NCBI RefSeq assembly: GCF_002095575.1
Contig: NZ_MLJJ01000020.1
Location: forward strand, 1-64,000
DNA length: 64,000 nucleotides
Source of the DNA: Pantoea septica
GTDB taxonomy: Bacteria; Pseudomonadota; Gammaproteobacteria; Enterobacterales; Enterobacteriaceae
Reading direction: 5' to 3'
In this document: in pieces, positions 30,435 to 39,839 of the stretch
Numbering within the stretch: position 1 is the stretch's first letter
Layout: the number at the start of each line of letters is the position of its first letter
Notes under the pieces: generated by a model
What the model was told of the DNA's origin: nothing
Databases searched by the model: none
The model's input: only the letters and a program-made list of their open reading frames with translations
Position numbers and translations under genes: made by a program

Positions 30435-31058
30435 ATGACCACTGAATGGTGGCTGACCTACCTTCTCACCACCACTATCCTCAGCCTATCGCCCGGTTCC
30501 GGCGCGATTAATACCATGAGCACCGGCATCAGCCACGGCTATCGCGGCGCAGCGGCCTCGATCAGCGGCCTGCAGCTTGGCCTGGCAATCCATATCGTGC
30601 TGGTGGGGATCGGGCTAGGCGCCCTCTTTTCCCAGTCGCTGCTGGCGTTTGAAGTGCTGAAGTGGGCAGGCGCGGCCTACCTGGTGTGGCTGGGCATTCA
30701 GCAATGGCGCTCTGCGGGCGCGATCGATCTTGACGCGGTGGCGAAAGCGACGCCGCGCCGCCGCCTGTTCAAGCGCGCGGTACTGGTGAACCTGACCAAC
30801 CCAAAAAGCATCGTCTTCCTCGCCGCGCTGTTTCCGCAGTTCATTCTGCCGCACCAGCCGCAGGCGATGCAGTACCTGGTGCTGGGCGCCACCACTATTG
30901 TCGTCGATATCATCGTGATGATCGGCTACGCCACGCTGGCGACGCGCATTGCGGCCTGGATCAAGGGACCGAAGCAGATGAAGCTGCTAAACCGGATCTT
31001 TGGCGGGCTGTTTATGGCGGTAGGCGCGCTACTGGCAAGCGCGCGCAGAATAGCGTAA
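30435..31058 (+). CDS. rhtB: Homoserine/homoserine lactone efflux protein RhtB
   Basis: LysE-superfamily inner membrane exporter of homoserine, homoserine lactone and related amino acids. 207 residues, six predicted membrane helices. The family N-terminal signature [12 protein letters not shown] and the second-half motif [18 protein letters not shown] are intact. A longer in-frame start was rejected; AGGGAG precedes the ATG at 30435. It faces rhtC tail to tail, with an ERIC-like palindrome between the two. Confidence 0.95.
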   Translation: MTTEWWLTYLLTTTILSLSPGSGAINTMSTGISHGYRGAAASISGLQLGLAIHIVLVGIGLGALFSQSLLAFEVLKWAGAAYLVWLGIQQWRSAGAIDLDAVAKATPRRRLFKRAVLVNLTNPKSIVFLAALFPQFILPHQPQAMQYLVLGATTIVVDIIVMIGYATLATRIAAWIKGPKQMKLLNRIFGGLFMAVGALLASARRIA

Positions 31059-31095
31059 CGCTGTGAGCGCTTATGCTCAGGCCGTCGGCGGCGCA

Positions 31096-31181
31096 GTCAG
31101 GTTGCGGGCGGACAGCGCGCAGTCGCCGGAGCGTACATTTAGTACGTGAGGACGACGAGCACTGCCCAACCGCAAGCTGAC
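31096..31181. repeat. ERIC-like imperfect palindrome between rhtB and rhtC
   Basis: Two arms of about 40 bp (GTCAGgTTGCGG... and ...CCGCAAgCTGAC) pair around the centre CGTAC-ATTTA-GTACG. The central part follows the ERIC core (GGAGC-TACAT-AGTA-GTGA...GAGC...GCCCAAC-GCA), an intergenic palindrome family known in Enterobacterales. It lies between convergent genes, its usual kind of site. Confidence 0.72.
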
Positions 31182-31195
31182 AAGTAAGCCAGGCT

Positions 31196-31819
31196 CTAAC
31201 GAGTAAGGATGAGGTGGATGCCGAAACCGGCGAACAGCACACCCGCCACGCCATCAACCCACTTCGCCGCGCGCTGATATTTGTCGCGCATCCACGGCAG
31301 GGCGAAAATGGCCGCTACCAGCGTGAACCACGCAAAGGTCTCGCCGACAATCAGCAGGAACAGGCCCCAGCGCTCCAGCGCGCCGATATCATTGCCAACA
31401 AACAGCGAGAAGACGCTGCCGAAATAGATAATCGCTTTCGGATTAGAGAGATTGGTGAGAAAACCTTTAAAAAAGCTTCTGCCCTTTTTCGGCAGTTCCA
31501 CCACCGGCGCATCCTGCACCGGCTGCTTATGGCGCTGACGCGCCGAGCTGAGCAGCTGCCAGCCCATCCACAGCAGATAGAGGCCGCCGCCGACCATGAT
31601 GATCTGATGCAGCCAGGCCATCTTCTCCAGGATCAGGTGCAGCCCCATCAGCGCGACGCCCGCCCAGATCACGATCCCCAGCGTAATGCCGAGCACGCCC
31701 ATCATCGCCTCTTTGCGCGAGCGGCTGGCGGCGGTTTGCGAAACAAAAAAGAAGTCCGGTCCGGGACTCATCAGCGCGACCAGATGCACCAGCGCGACGG
31801 TGGCAAATAACATCAGCAT
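31196..31819 (-). CDS. rhtC: Threonine efflux protein RhtC
   Basis: LysE-superfamily exporter of threonine. 207 residues, six predicted membrane helices. N-terminal MSPGPDFFFVSQTA and central FLTNLSNPKAIIYFGSVFSLF are the RhtC forms of the family motifs. It begins 12 bp after recQ on the same strand, as in E. coli (pldA-recQ-rhtC). The first and third codons are both ATG; the longer form is given. Confidence 0.95.
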   Translation of the reverse strand: MLMLFATVALVHLVALMSPGPDFFFVSQTAASRSRKEAMMGVLGITLGIVIWAGVALMGLHLILEKMAWLHQIIMVGGGLYLLWMGWQLLSSARQRHKQPVQDAPVVELPKKGRSFFKGFLTNLSNPKAIIYFGSVFSLFVGNDIGALERWGLFLLIVGETFAWFTLVAAIFALPWMRDKYQRAAKWVDGVAGVLFAGFGIHLILTR

Positions 31820-31831
31820 AGGTAGTGTCCT

Positions 31832-33661
31832 TTACTCTTCATCATCAAGATGCTCTTTGATCATCACCAGAAAAGGTTTGCCAAAGCGCTCCAGTTTGCG
31901 GTGGCCGACGCCGTTAACGCTCAGCATCTCCGACGCCGTTACCGGCATCTGCTCCGCCATCTCAATCAGCGTAGCGTCGTTAAACACGACGTAAGGCGGG
32001 ATATTCTCTTCGTCGGCAATCGCTTTACGCAGCTTGCGCAGCTTGGCGAACAGCTTGCGATCGTAATTGCCGCCGTAAATTTTCGGCGAGCTGCTGCTTT
32101 TCGGCTTCGCCGCGTTAAGGCGCGGCACCGCCAGCATCAGCGGCACTTCGCCGCGCAGCACCGGACGCGCCGCTTCCGTCAGCTGCAGCGCGGAGTGCAT
32201 GGCGATATTCTGCGTCACCAGCCCAAGGTGGATCAGCTGACGCAGCACGCTGACCCAGTGCTCGTGGCTCTGCTCGCGGCCGATGCCGTAAACCGGCAGT
32301 TTGTCATGGCCCTGGTCGCGAATGCGCTGGTTATTGGCGCCGCGCAGCACCTCGACCACATAGCCCATGCCGAAACGCTGCCCGACGCGATAGATACAGG
32401 AGAGCGCTTTCTGCGCTTCCACCAGGCCATCATAACGCTTCGGCGGATCGAGACAGATGTCGCAGTTGTCGCACGGCTGCTGACGTCCCTCGCCGAAATA
32501 GTTCAGCAGTACCAGACGTCGGCAAGTTTGCGCTTCGGCGAACGCGCCCATGGCGTTGAGCTTATGGCGTTCGATATCCTGCAGCGGGCCCGGCGCTTTC
32601 TCTTCCAGGCATTTGCGCAGCCACGCCATATCCGCCGGGTCGTAGAGCATCATCGCTTCGGCCGGCAGCCCGTCGCGTCCGGCGCGACCGGTTTCCTGAT
32701 AATAGGATTCGATATTGCGCGGTATGTCGAAGTGCACCACGAAGCGCACGTTGGGCTTATTGATGCCCATACCGAACGCCACCGTCGCTACCACGATCTG
32801 CAGATCGTCGCGCTGAAACGCCTCCTGCACCCGGGCGCGCTGCGCGCTGTCGATGCCGGCATGATAGGCGCCGACGCTCAGCCCGCGGCTCTGCAGACGC
32901 GCAGCGGTGTCTTCGACCTTGGCGCGGCTGTTGCAGTAGATAATGCCGCTTTTGCCGCGCTGATCCTGAACATAGCGCAGCAGCTGCTCGGTCGGCTTGA
33001 ACTTTTCCACCAGCGTATAGCGAATGTTAGGACGGTCGAAGCTGCTGATCTGAATCAGCGGGTCCTGCATATCCAGCAGATGAACGATATCGTTGCGCGT
33101 GGTTTCGTCGGCGGTAGCGGTCAGCGCCATTACCGGCAGCTGCGGGAAACGCTGACGCAGCTGCCCCAGCGCGCCATATTCCGGCCGGAAGTCGTGGCCC
33201 CACTGCGAAATACAGTGCGCTTCGTCGACAGCCAGCATCGCAGGCTGCCAGTGCGCAAGGCTCTCGAGGAAGTTATCCATCATCAGACGTTCAGGCGCGA
33301 TATAGAGCAGCCTGACGCGGCCGGTGCGGCAATCCGCCATCACCTGCTGCTGCTGCTCGCGCGTCATGGTGGAGTTGAGGCACGCCGCCGCGACGCCGTT
33401 CGCCAGCAGCTGATCCACCTGATCTTTCATCAGCGAAATGAGCGGCGACACGACCAGCGTCAGGCCTTCCTGCACCAGCGCGGGGATCTGATAACAGAGC
33501 GATTTGCCGCCGCCGGTAGGCATAACGACCAGACAATCCCGTCCGCTCAGCGCCGCATTGATGATGGTTTGCTGACCGGGACGAAAATGCTGATAGCCGA
33601 AGGTATCCTGCAATACCTGCTGCGCCAGCGCTTCCTGATTATGTACTACCGAGATTGCCAC
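31832..33661 (-). CDS. recQ: ATP-dependent DNA helicase RecQ
   Basis: 3'-5' superfamily 2 helicase of the RecF recombination pathway, active on forks and recombination intermediates. 609 residues, as in E. coli. Walker [10 protein letters not shown] (46-54), DEAH box [15 protein letters not shown], motif [11 protein letters not shown]. The RQC zinc site has Cys in [14 protein letters not shown] and [11 protein letters not shown], followed by the winged helix and a C-terminal HRDC domain (about 530-605). Translation starts at GTG with AGGA upstream. Second gene after pldA with a 25-bp gap. Confidence 0.97.
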   Translation of the reverse strand: MAISVVHNQEALAQQVLQDTFGYQHFRPGQQTIINAALSGRDCLVVMPTGGGKSLCYQIPALVQEGLTLVVSPLISLMKDQVDQLLANGVAAACLNSTMTREQQQQVMADCRTGRVRLLYIAPERLMMDNFLESLAHWQPAMLAVDEAHCISQWGHDFRPEYGALGQLRQRFPQLPVMALTATADETTRNDIVHLLDMQDPLIQISSFDRPNIRYTLVEKFKPTEQLLRYVQDQRGKSGIIYCNSRAKVEDTAARLQSRGLSVGAYHAGIDSAQRARVQEAFQRDDLQIVVATVAFGMGINKPNVRFVVHFDIPRNIESYYQETGRAGRDGLPAEAMMLYDPADMAWLRKCLEEKAPGPLQDIERHKLNAMGAFAEAQTCRRLVLLNYFGEGRQQPCDNCDICLDPPKRYDGLVEAQKALSCIYRVGQRFGMGYVVEVLRGANNQRIRDQGHDKLPVYGIGREQSHEHWVSVLRQLIHLGLVTQNIAMHSALQLTEAARPVLRGEVPLMLAVPRLNAAKPKSSSSPKIYGGNYDRKLFAKLRKLRKAIADEENIPPYVVFNDATLIEMAEQMPVTASEMLSVNGVGHRKLERFGKPFLVMIKEHLDDEE

Positions 33662-33686
33662 TGTATTCCTGTTGTTTTCCGGAGAG

Positions 33687-34559
33687 TCAGAACAGATCGT
33701 TCAGCATGACGCCGACGCCGAGACGCGTCTGACGATGGTTATAGTCGATAAGCGACTCGCCATAACCGCTAAACACCTGGGTATAGAAACGAACGTGTTC
33801 GCTGATGGGATAGCTCCAGCCCAGCGTCGCGCCGCCAAAACCGGTATTCCAGTTGTAGTTGCCCTCCACGCTGAAGATATTCTGGCCGGCGACATAACCC
33901 AGTTTCAGACGGTAATAGCCCATATATTTAGTGATATCCGGGTTATCGTCTTCGCTGTCCGGTATGCGGTACCAGGGTTTGACTTCGGCGAGGAAGTTGC
34001 CGTTCTGCGCCATCAGGCGCGCATAGACGCGGTTCCAGCTGCGCGAAGTCGGGTCGCTGCGGCCGTTGGACTGGTGGTTAAAGCCTACTTCCACATCGCG
34101 CAGCGTCCAGCCGGCGAAGTCGTAATCCGTGGCCCAGCCGAGGAAAATCTGCGGCTCGTAGTTGGTTTCGCGAAACGGCGACGACTCGCCGCGGTTCGAC
34201 AGCTGCCACCAGGAACGCTGCGTATAGGAGGCGGCCAGCACGGAGTTGTCACCCAGAATACCGCGCCACAGCGGAAATGCCAGACTGAGCTGAAATTTCA
34301 CTTCATCTTTGCGCGCGTTGTCAGCCCAGTTATAGGAGGAGATCGCCTCTTTATTGATGTCGCTGGTGTAGGTATAGAGCAGATAGTTGCTCTCATACGG
34401 ATAGAGCACAAACGGATTGTCGTGCTTCTCCAGCAGGTTGGCGATAATGCTGCCGCGTACCTCAGGGGTATCGTGGACCTCTTTAACGGTAGCTTCCTCT
34501 GCCTGCGCGAGCGCAGGGAGTAACAGGGCGGCTGCTAACAAGGCGCGATGCTTGCGCAT
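33687..34559 (-). CDS. pldA: Outer membrane phospholipase A (OMPLA)
   Basis: Ca2+-dependent outer membrane phospholipase that degrades mislocated phospholipids and signals outer-leaflet damage. 290 residues including a signal peptide of about 20 ([16 protein letters not shown], then EEATVKEV). The 12-strand barrel follows. The catalytic triad region [19 protein letters not shown] holds the His, Ser and Asn of the E. coli enzyme. The C-terminal strand ends in Phe (GVMLNDLF), as needed for barrel assembly. GGAG precedes the start at 34559; a start 45 bp upstream would precede the signal peptide and was rejected. Divergent from yigI. Confidence 0.97.
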   Translation of the reverse strand: MRKHRALLAAALLLPALAQAEEATVKEVHDTPEVRGSIIANLLEKHDNPFVLYPYESNYLLYTYTSDINKEAISSYNWADNARKDEVKFQLSLAFPLWRGILGDNSVLAASYTQRSWWQLSNRGESSPFRETNYEPQIFLGWATDYDFAGWTLRDVEVGFNHQSNGRSDPTSRSWNRVYARLMAQNGNFLAEVKPWYRIPDSEDDNPDITKYMGYYRLKLGYVAGQNIFSVEGNYNWNTGFGGATLGWSYPISEHVRFYTQVFSGYGESLIDYNHRQTRLGVGVMLNDLF

Positions 34560-34745
34560 AACTTTCTCCGATGAAGGCTGCGTGTCAAATGAATGGGGAG
34601 TCATAAAAAGGAGGCCATTCTACACGCAAAAGGCGGTGAAGATGAGCGCTGATTTCCGAAACTGGAAACCCTCTCGCGCGCGGCTTAGAATACACAACTC
34701 GTTAACATTTTACGCCGTTAAAGGCGTATTCGCAGGATTACCGCT

Positions 34746-35216
34746 ATGTCATCACTGCTGCTGTCTCAGCAGGAAGCCCGCCAGATGGTGGGCGAAATTT
34801 TTGTTTACCATATGCCTTTTAATCAGGCGCTCGGCCTGGAGCTGGATCGGCTGGAGAGCGACTATGCCGAAATCAGCTTCGCCAGCAAAACCATGCTGGT
34901 CGGCAACGCGGCGCAGCAGATCCTGCACGGCGGCGTTATCGCCTCGGTGCTGGACGTTGCCGCTGGAATGGTCTGCGTCAGCAACGCCCTGACGCGCGCG
35001 GAGAGCATCAGCGAAGAGGAGCTGCGTCAGCGCCTGTCGCGCATGGGCACCATCGATATGCGCGTCGATTATCTGCGGCCCGGCCGCGGCGAGCGCTTTA
35101 CCGCCACCAGCAGCCTGCTGCGCGCCGGTAACAAGGTGGCGGTGGCACGCGTCGAGCTGCATAACCAGCAGGGCGACTATATCGCCACGGCGACGGCGAC
35201 CTATTTGATTGGTTAA
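34746..35216 (+). CDS. yigI: Thioesterase YigI (PaaI/hotdog family)
   Basis: Hotdog-fold acyl-CoA thioesterase; in E. coli assigned activity on medium- and long-chain acyl-CoA. 156 residues (155 in E. coli). The central helix segment carries [17 protein letters not shown], the PaaI-like HGG motif, followed by [10 protein letters not shown] and an edge strand ending TATATYLIG. Upstream, a 186-bp divergent region separates it from pldA. It is followed closely by rarD on the same strand. Confidence 0.93.
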   Translation: MSSLLLSQQEARQMVGEIFVYHMPFNQALGLELDRLESDYAEISFASKTMLVGNAAQQILHGGVIASVLDVAAGMVCVSNALTRAESISEEELRQRLSRMGTIDMRVDYLRPGRGERFTATSSLLRAGNKVAVARVELHNQQGDYIATATATYLIG

Positions 35217-35263
35217 TCGCGGACGCCGTGCGAAAATCGACTTTTTCCGGACGCTTTCTCTCT

Positions 35264-36175
35264 ATGGATACGCAACAAACTCGCCAGGGCATTGGCTTCG
35301 CGCTCGGCGCCTACTTTATCTGGGGTATCGCCCCGGCCTATTTCAAGCTGGTTAAAACCGTTCCGCCCACGGAGATCATGACGCACCGCGTTATCTGGTC
35401 GGCGCTTTTTATGCTGGTGCTGATTAGCCTGAGCCGCAGCTGGCCGCAGGTGCGCAGCGTGCTGGCGCAGCCGAAGAAGGTGCTGCTGCTGGCGCTGACA
35501 GCCGTGACTATCGGCGGCAACTGGCTGCTGTTTATCTGGGCGGTGAATAACCAGCATATGCTGGAAGCGAGCCTCGGCTACTTTATTAACCCGCTGATTA
35601 ACGTGGTGCTCGGCATGCTGTTTCTGCGCGAGCGTTTTCGACGGCTGCAGTGGCTGGCGGTGCTGCTGGCGGCCATCGGCGTGCTGGTGCAGCTGTGGCA
35701 GTTCGGCTCGGTTCCGCTGATCGCGCTGGGCCTGGCGCTGAGCTTCGCCTTTTACGGTCTGGTGCGCAAAAAGATTCAGGTCGATGCGCAGAGCGGCATG
35801 CTGATTGAGACGCTGTGGCTGTTCCCGCTGGCGGCGATCTATCTCTTTGGCGTGGCCGATACGCCGACCAGCCATCTGAGCGCCAACCCGCTGAGCCTGA
35901 ATCTGAAGCTGGTGGCGGCGGGCATCGTGACGACGATTCCGCTGATGCTGTTTGCTGCCGCCTGCACGCGGCTGCGCCTCTCTACCGTCGGTTTTTTCCA
36001 GTATCTCGGCCCGACGCTGATGTTCCTGCTGGCGGTGCTGTTTTACGGCGAGACCATCACGCCCGACAAGATGGTGACGTTCGCCTTTATCTGGCTGGCG
36101 CTGGCGGTGTTTATTTTTGATGCGGTGGTGGCGACGCTGCGTAGCCGACGCATAACAAGGCGGCAGGAAGTTTAA
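35264..36175 (+). CDS. rarD: EamA-family transporter RarD
   Basis: Predicted drug/metabolite transporter; named after a chloramphenicol-resistance association, substrate unproven. 303 residues with ten predicted membrane helices. Hallmarks shared with E. coli RarD: AYFIWGIAPAYFKL, IGGNWLLFIWAVNN, MLEASLGYFINPL and GFFQYLGPTLMFLLAV. The start MDTQQTRQG at 35264 follows E. coli; a GTG 36 bp upstream is the alternative. It probably shares a transcript with yigI and is followed by a long palindrome and a terminator. Confidence 0.93.
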   Translation: MDTQQTRQGIGFALGAYFIWGIAPAYFKLVKTVPPTEIMTHRVIWSALFMLVLISLSRSWPQVRSVLAQPKKVLLLALTAVTIGGNWLLFIWAVNNQHMLEASLGYFINPLINVVLGMLFLRERFRRLQWLAVLLAAIGVLVQLWQFGSVPLIALGLALSFAFYGLVRKKIQVDAQSGMLIETLWLFPLAAIYLFGVADTPTSHLSANPLSLNLKLVAAGIVTTIPLMLFAAACTRLRLSTVGFFQYLGPTLMFLLAVLFYGETITPDKMVTFAFIWLALAVFIFDAVVATLRSRRITRRQEV

Positions 36176-36201
36176 TCTAACAGCGCCTTCAAAAGCTAAA
36201 A

Positions 36202-36309
36202 CGCGAGTGACACGAACCGAAGAGCAAAGCGTCCCGCGCCAGGGAAGGCGCGGGCCGAGCCAGCAGGGATGCGGCTTTTGCGTCTTTGCGATCGGTTCGT
36301 GCCACCCGC
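36202..36309. repeat. Long composite palindrome between rarD and corA
   Basis: Outer arms start GCGAGTG-ACACGAACCGA and end TCGGTTCGTGCCACCCGC; the 10-mer CACGAACCGA pairs perfectly with TCGGTTCGTG, and GCAAAG continues the pairing inwards. A perfect inner hairpin CCCGCGCC-AGGGAA-GGCGCGGG sits at 36233-36254. The whole is a branched structure of about 108 bp with no open reading frame of note. It does not resemble the rhtB-rhtC element. Confidence 0.65.
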
Positions 36310-36323
36310 GTCGGCACTGTACT

Positions 36324-36344
36324 ACCCGCAATGCGGGTCTTTTC
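36324..36344 (+). terminator. Rho-independent terminator, plus strand (yigI-rarD)
   Basis: ACCCGC-AAT-GCGGGT is followed by CTTTTC on the plus strand, 3 bp before the corA stop. It may serve corA less well because the minus strand lacks a T run. Confidence 0.72.
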
Positions 36345-36346
36345 AG

Positions 36347-37300
36347 TTACAGCCAGTTTTTGCGTTTGAAATAGAGATAAGGCGCCAGGCCGGCGAGGAT
36401 CATCAAACCAATCGCCGCCGGATAACCAAAGCTCCACTTCAGCTCTGGCATAAACTCGAAGTTCATCCCATAGCTAGACGCCACCAGCGTCGGCGGCAGA
36501 AACACCACAGACACCACCGAGAAGATCTTGATAATGCGGTTCTGCTCGATATTGATAAAGCCCATCGCCGCCTGCATCAGGAAGTTAACCTTCTGGAACA
36601 GCGATTCGTTATGCGGCAGCAGCGACTCGATATCGCGCAGGATCTCGCGCGCCTGCTCCAGCTGGTTGTTCGGCAAACGCGCCTTGCGCACCAGGAAATT
36701 GAGCGCGCGTTGGGTATCCATCAGACAGAGCCGCACCTTCCAGCCGATATCTTCCAGTTCGGCGAGACGCGACAGCGCCTGGTCATACTCTTCGCCCTGC
36801 TGCCCTTCCATAATCACGCGGCTGAGCTTCTCCAGCGCGCTATAGATATTCTCGATCTCATCCGCCAGCTGTTCGATTTTGGTTTCGAACAGATCCAGCA
36901 GCAGCTCAAAGGCGTTGCCGTCGATCAGCGTTTGATTGCGGGCGCGCATACGGTAAAGGCGAAATGCAGGCAGCTCGCGTTCGCGCAGCGTATAGAGCCG
37001 TCCTTCGCGAATGGTGAAAGCCACGGTGGAGTTGCCGGCGTGATCTTCCGCATCTTCGTAAAAGAAGAAGGAGTGAATATGCAGCCCGTCTTCATCTTCG
37101 AAAAAACGCGCCGAGGCTTCGATATCCTCCAGCTCGGGGCGCGTCGCCAGGCTTTGCCCCAGCTCGCTTTGCACGCGGTCGCGCTCGCCCTCTTCCGGCT
37201 CGATCAGATCGACCCATACCGAGGTGGTCAGTTTGTCGTTTTCGTCTTCCAGTTCCAGACGCGTCAGGCGGCTGCGATCCAGTTTAAATGCGCTCAGCAT
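36347..37300 (-). CDS. corA: Magnesium/nickel/cobalt transporter CorA
   Basis: Pentameric inner membrane channel, main housekeeping Mg2+ uptake route. 317 residues (316 in E. coli). A large N-terminal cytosolic domain with a long stalk helix is followed by two C-terminal membrane helices. The signature [10 protein letters not shown] lies between them, and the basic C-terminus is YFKRKNWL. The start [11 protein letters not shown] at 37300 has GGAG upstream; an ATG 15 bp further out was rejected. The 297-bp leader upstream holds a short ORF and hairpin like those of Salmonella corA. Confidence 0.97.
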   Translation of the reverse strand: MLSAFKLDRSRLTRLELEDENDKLTTSVWVDLIEPEEGERDRVQSELGQSLATRPELEDIEASARFFEDEDGLHIHSFFFYEDAEDHAGNSTVAFTIREGRLYTLRERELPAFRLYRMRARNQTLIDGNAFELLLDLFETKIEQLADEIENIYSALEKLSRVIMEGQQGEEYDQALSRLAELEDIGWKVRLCLMDTQRALNFLVRKARLPNNQLEQAREILRDIESLLPHNESLFQKVNFLMQAAMGFINIEQNRIIKIFSVVSVVFLPPTLVASSYGMNFEFMPELKWSFGYPAAIGLMILAGLAPYLYFKRKNWL

Positions 37301-37445
37301 AGCAATACTCCCCATTGCAGACTAAATGGGACAAGGCCGCTGGCCAATCGGCCACGGCAACGCCTGAAGACGGAAACGCTCGTTCAAAAGGTGAATCAGT
37401 GCTGACTCGTGCGACGGGATAAAAAAGGGAGGTCGCTGATAACCG

Positions 37446-37477
37446 CTAAGGCTACCCGCTAAAAGAGGAAGCCTTAG
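37446..37477 (-). promoter_or_regulatory. Leader hairpin overlapping the corL stop
   Basis: On the minus strand CTAAGGCT and AGCCTTAG form a perfect 8-bp stem around a 16-base loop. The corL stop codon (37474-37476) lies in the 5' arm, so a ribosome finishing corL would keep the stem open. This is the geometry expected for translation-controlled access to the corA leader. Confidence 0.6.
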
Positions 37478-37530
37478 ATGTTATTCCTGGTAACCAGGTG
37501 ACTGAGCCAGCATCGACTGGGCGTATCCAA
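37474..37530 (-). CDS. corL: corA leader peptide CorL
   Basis: Eighteen-codon ORF starting at TTG with AGAGAGGACA upstream; it would encode M-DTPSRCWLSHLVTRNNI. In Salmonella a short leader ORF, corL, in the corA 5' region is known to control Rho-dependent termination before corA in response to Mg2+. Position, size and the following hairpin agree with that. Start codon and translation are inferred from sequence only. It lies 32 bp after the -10 of the corA promoter. Confidence 0.62.
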   Translation of the reverse strand: MDTPSRCWLSHLVTRNNI

Positions 37531-37561
37531 GGCGTTGTCCTCTCTTGATAATAGTGCGCGC

Positions 37562-37590
37562 ATGTTACGCTGAGACGAAAAAGTCGTCAA
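37562..37590 (-). promoter_or_regulatory. Sigma70-type promoter of corA
   Basis: On the minus strand TTGACG and TAACAT are separated by 17 bp, immediately after the uvrD stop codon. The transcript would carry the corL leader before corA. Confidence 0.78.
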
Positions 37591-37597
37591 CCGATGA

Positions 37598-39760
37598 CTA
37601 AGCGGTTTCCAGCTTCGCATAAGCGGCCACCAGCCACTTGATGCCCTGCCCCTGAAACGCCACCTGCACGCGGCTGTGCTCGCCGCTGCCCTCCAGATTG
37701 ATGATGGTGCCCTCGCCGAATTTCGCATGTTTCACGCGCTGGCCCAGCGAGAAACCGCTGTCGCTTTTCGAGACCGGCGCGCCCATACGCTGATGGCTGA
37801 CCGGCCGACTGACGCTGGCGCGCAGGCGCACCTCTTCGATGCACTCTTCCGGCAGCTCGCCAATAAAGCGCGACGGCCGGTGATAGACCTCTTTGCCATA
37901 GAGCCGCCGCGACTCGGCATAGGTCAGCGTCAGCTTCAGCATGGCGCGCGTCGCGCCGACATAGGCGAGACGCCGCTCCTCTTCCAGACGGCCGCCTTCA
38001 TCAATCGACATCTGGCTTGGGAACATCCCCTCTTCCATGCCGACGATAAAGACCTGGCTAAACTCCAGGCCTTTCGCCGAGTGCAGCGTCATTAGCTGCA
38101 CCGCATCCTGCCACTTATCGGCCTGGCCTTCGCCCGCTTCCAGCGCAGCGTGCGACAGGAACGCCTGCAGCGGCATCAGATCTTCGTCTTCGTCCTGATA
38201 GCTGAACTGGCGCGTCGCCGTCACCAGCTCCTCAAGGTTTTCGATACGCGCCTGGCCTTTTTCGCCTTTCTCCTGCTCATACATCACCCACAGGCCGGAA
38301 TCTTTGATGACGCGGTCGGTCTGCACGTGAAGCGGCATCTCGGCGGTTTCGCTCGCCAGCGAATCGACCAGCTCGCAGAAGCGCTGGAGCGCAGAGGCCG
38401 CGCGCCCCGCCAGCGCTTTGGTTTGCAGCAGTTCGCGCGTCGCCTGCCACAGCGTCATCTGACGTTCGCGGGCGGTCTGACGCACCACGTCGAGCGTACG
38501 ATCGCCCACGCCGCGCGTCGGCGTATTCACCACGCGCTCAAAGGCGGCATCGTCATTGCGGTTGGCGATCAGGCGCAGGTAGGCGAGCGCGTCTTTGATC
38601 TCCTGACGTTCGAAGAAGCGCATGCCGCCGTAAATGCGATAGGGCATGCTGCTCTGCAGCAACGCCTCTTCCAGCACGCGCGACTGGGCGTTGCTGCGAT
38701 AGAGAATGGCGCAATCCTGCAGGGCGTTGCCGTTCTCCTGCCAGGTTTTGATGCGGTTGACCACAAAGCGCGCTTCGTCCAGCTCGTTAAAGGCGCAGTA
38801 GATCGAAATAGGATCGCCGTCGGTGCCGTCGGTCCACAGCTCTTTGCCGAGACGGCCGTTATTGTTGGCGATCAGGGCGTTCGCCGACTTCAGGATGTTG
38901 TTGGTGGAGCGGTAGTTCTGCTCAAGGCGGATAGTTTCCGCCGCCGGGAAATCCTGCAGGAAGCGCTGGATGTTCTCGACCTGCGCGCCGCGCCAGCCGT
39001 ATATCGACTGATCGTCGTCGCCTACGATAATGACCCGGCCGCTGTCGCCCGCCAGCATGCGGATCCAGGCGTACTGAATGTTGTTGGTGTCCTGAAACTC
39101 ATCCACCAGAATATTGCTGAAGCGCTCGCGATAGTGATTGAGAATATGCGGCTTATGCAGCCACAGCTCATGGGCGCGCAGCAGCAGCTCGGCGAAATCG
39201 ACCAGTCCGGCGCGGTCGCACGCTTCCTGATACGCCTGATAGATGCGCAGCCAGGTCTGCTCCACTGGATTGCCGTAGCTTTCTATATGTTTCGGGCGCA
39301 GCCCTTCATCTTTTTTGCCGTTGATGTACCACATGCCCTGACGCGCGGGCCACTGCTTCTCATCCAGATTCATCGCCTTGATCAGGCGCTTCAGCAGACG
39401 CAGCTGATCTTCGCTGTCGAGGATCTGGAAATCCTGCGGCAGGCCAGCATCGAGATGGTGCGCGCGCAGCAGACGGTGGGCGAGGCCGTGAAAGGTGCCG
39501 ATCCACATGCCGCCCTGGCTGGTGCCGATCAGCTGCTCGATACGGTGACGCATCTCCGCCGCCGCTTTGTTGGTAAAAGTCACCGCCATGATTGAATAGG
39601 GCGAGCAGTTCTCTACCGAGAGCAGCCAGGCGATGCGGTGCACCAGGACGCGCGTTTTTCCGCTGCCTGCGCCTGCCAGCACCAGCAGGTTGCTGCGCGG
39701 TGCCGCCACGGCCTCGCGCTGTTTGTCATTCAAACCGTTGAGCAGATCAGAAACGTCCAT
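37598..39760 (-). CDS. uvrD: DNA helicase II UvrD
   Basis: 3'-5' superfamily 1A helicase of nucleotide excision and mismatch repair; also acts on stalled RNA polymerase and RecA filaments. 720 residues, as in E. coli. Motif I LAGAGSGKTRVL (about 29-40), DEFQDTN (motif II), GDDDQSIYGWRGA (motif III region), LTLHSAKGLEF-type motif V and VGATRAM motif VI. Where E. coli has YVGVTRAM this chain has YVGATRAM, a mild change. The C-terminal Tudor-like segment (RVKHAKFGEGTIINLEGSG) contacts RNA polymerase in E. coli. Preceded by a LexA box and an attenuator hairpin. Confidence 0.98.
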   Translation of the reverse strand: MDVSDLLNGLNDKQREAVAAPRSNLLVLAGAGSGKTRVLVHRIAWLLSVENCSPYSIMAVTFTNKAAAEMRHRIEQLIGTSQGGMWIGTFHGLAHRLLRAHHLDAGLPQDFQILDSEDQLRLLKRLIKAMNLDEKQWPARQGMWYINGKKDEGLRPKHIESYGNPVEQTWLRIYQAYQEACDRAGLVDFAELLLRAHELWLHKPHILNHYRERFSNILVDEFQDTNNIQYAWIRMLAGDSGRVIIVGDDDQSIYGWRGAQVENIQRFLQDFPAAETIRLEQNYRSTNNILKSANALIANNNGRLGKELWTDGTDGDPISIYCAFNELDEARFVVNRIKTWQENGNALQDCAILYRSNAQSRVLEEALLQSSMPYRIYGGMRFFERQEIKDALAYLRLIANRNDDAAFERVVNTPTRGVGDRTLDVVRQTARERQMTLWQATRELLQTKALAGRAASALQRFCELVDSLASETAEMPLHVQTDRVIKDSGLWVMYEQEKGEKGQARIENLEELVTATRQFSYQDEDEDLMPLQAFLSHAALEAGEGQADKWQDAVQLMTLHSAKGLEFSQVFIVGMEEGMFPSQMSIDEGGRLEEERRLAYVGATRAMLKLTLTYAESRRLYGKEVYHRPSRFIGELPEECIEEVRLRASVSRPVSHQRMGAPVSKSDSGFSLGQRVKHAKFGEGTIINLEGSGEHSRVQVAFQGQGIKWLVAAYAKLETA

Positions 39761-39793
39761 AGGCACCGTTCACTAAAGAAAACAAAAAGCGAA

Positions 39794-39834
39794 CCCTGAA
39801 TCATTCGGCTTGCAGCAAGAAGCATGATTCAGGG
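39794..39834 (-). terminator. Attenuator hairpin in the uvrD leader
   Basis: On the minus strand CCCTGAATCAT and ATGATTCAGGG form a perfect 11-bp stem with an inner CTTGC/GCAAG pairing in the loop, followed by TTCGCTTTTTGTTTT. It lies between the LexA box and the uvrD start. In E. coli uvrD is known to be controlled by LexA and by attenuation; this is the matching element. Confidence 0.85.
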
Positions 39835-39839
39835 CACGA

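Noticed and set aside
31059..31195. Search for CRISPR arrays or IS ends around intergenic repeats
   Set aside because: The palindromes at 31096-31181 and 36202-36309 occur once each in the window, have no direct-repeat spacing, no transposase and no target duplications that I can see.
33110..33119. ops-like GGCGGTAGCG, the RfaH recruitment element
   Set aside because: It lies inside recQ on the antisense strand, without a leader or polysaccharide operon downstream; judged a chance match. The real ops/JUMPstart for wec, if any, would be outside the window.
31850..33709. 619-codon open frame on the plus strand opposite recQ
   Set aside because: Same codon-bias artefact; recQ on the other strand is unambiguous over its entire length.
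38150..39595. 481-codon open frame on the plus strand opposite uvrD
   Set aside because: Antisense artefact of a conserved GC-rich gene; no recognisable protein features.
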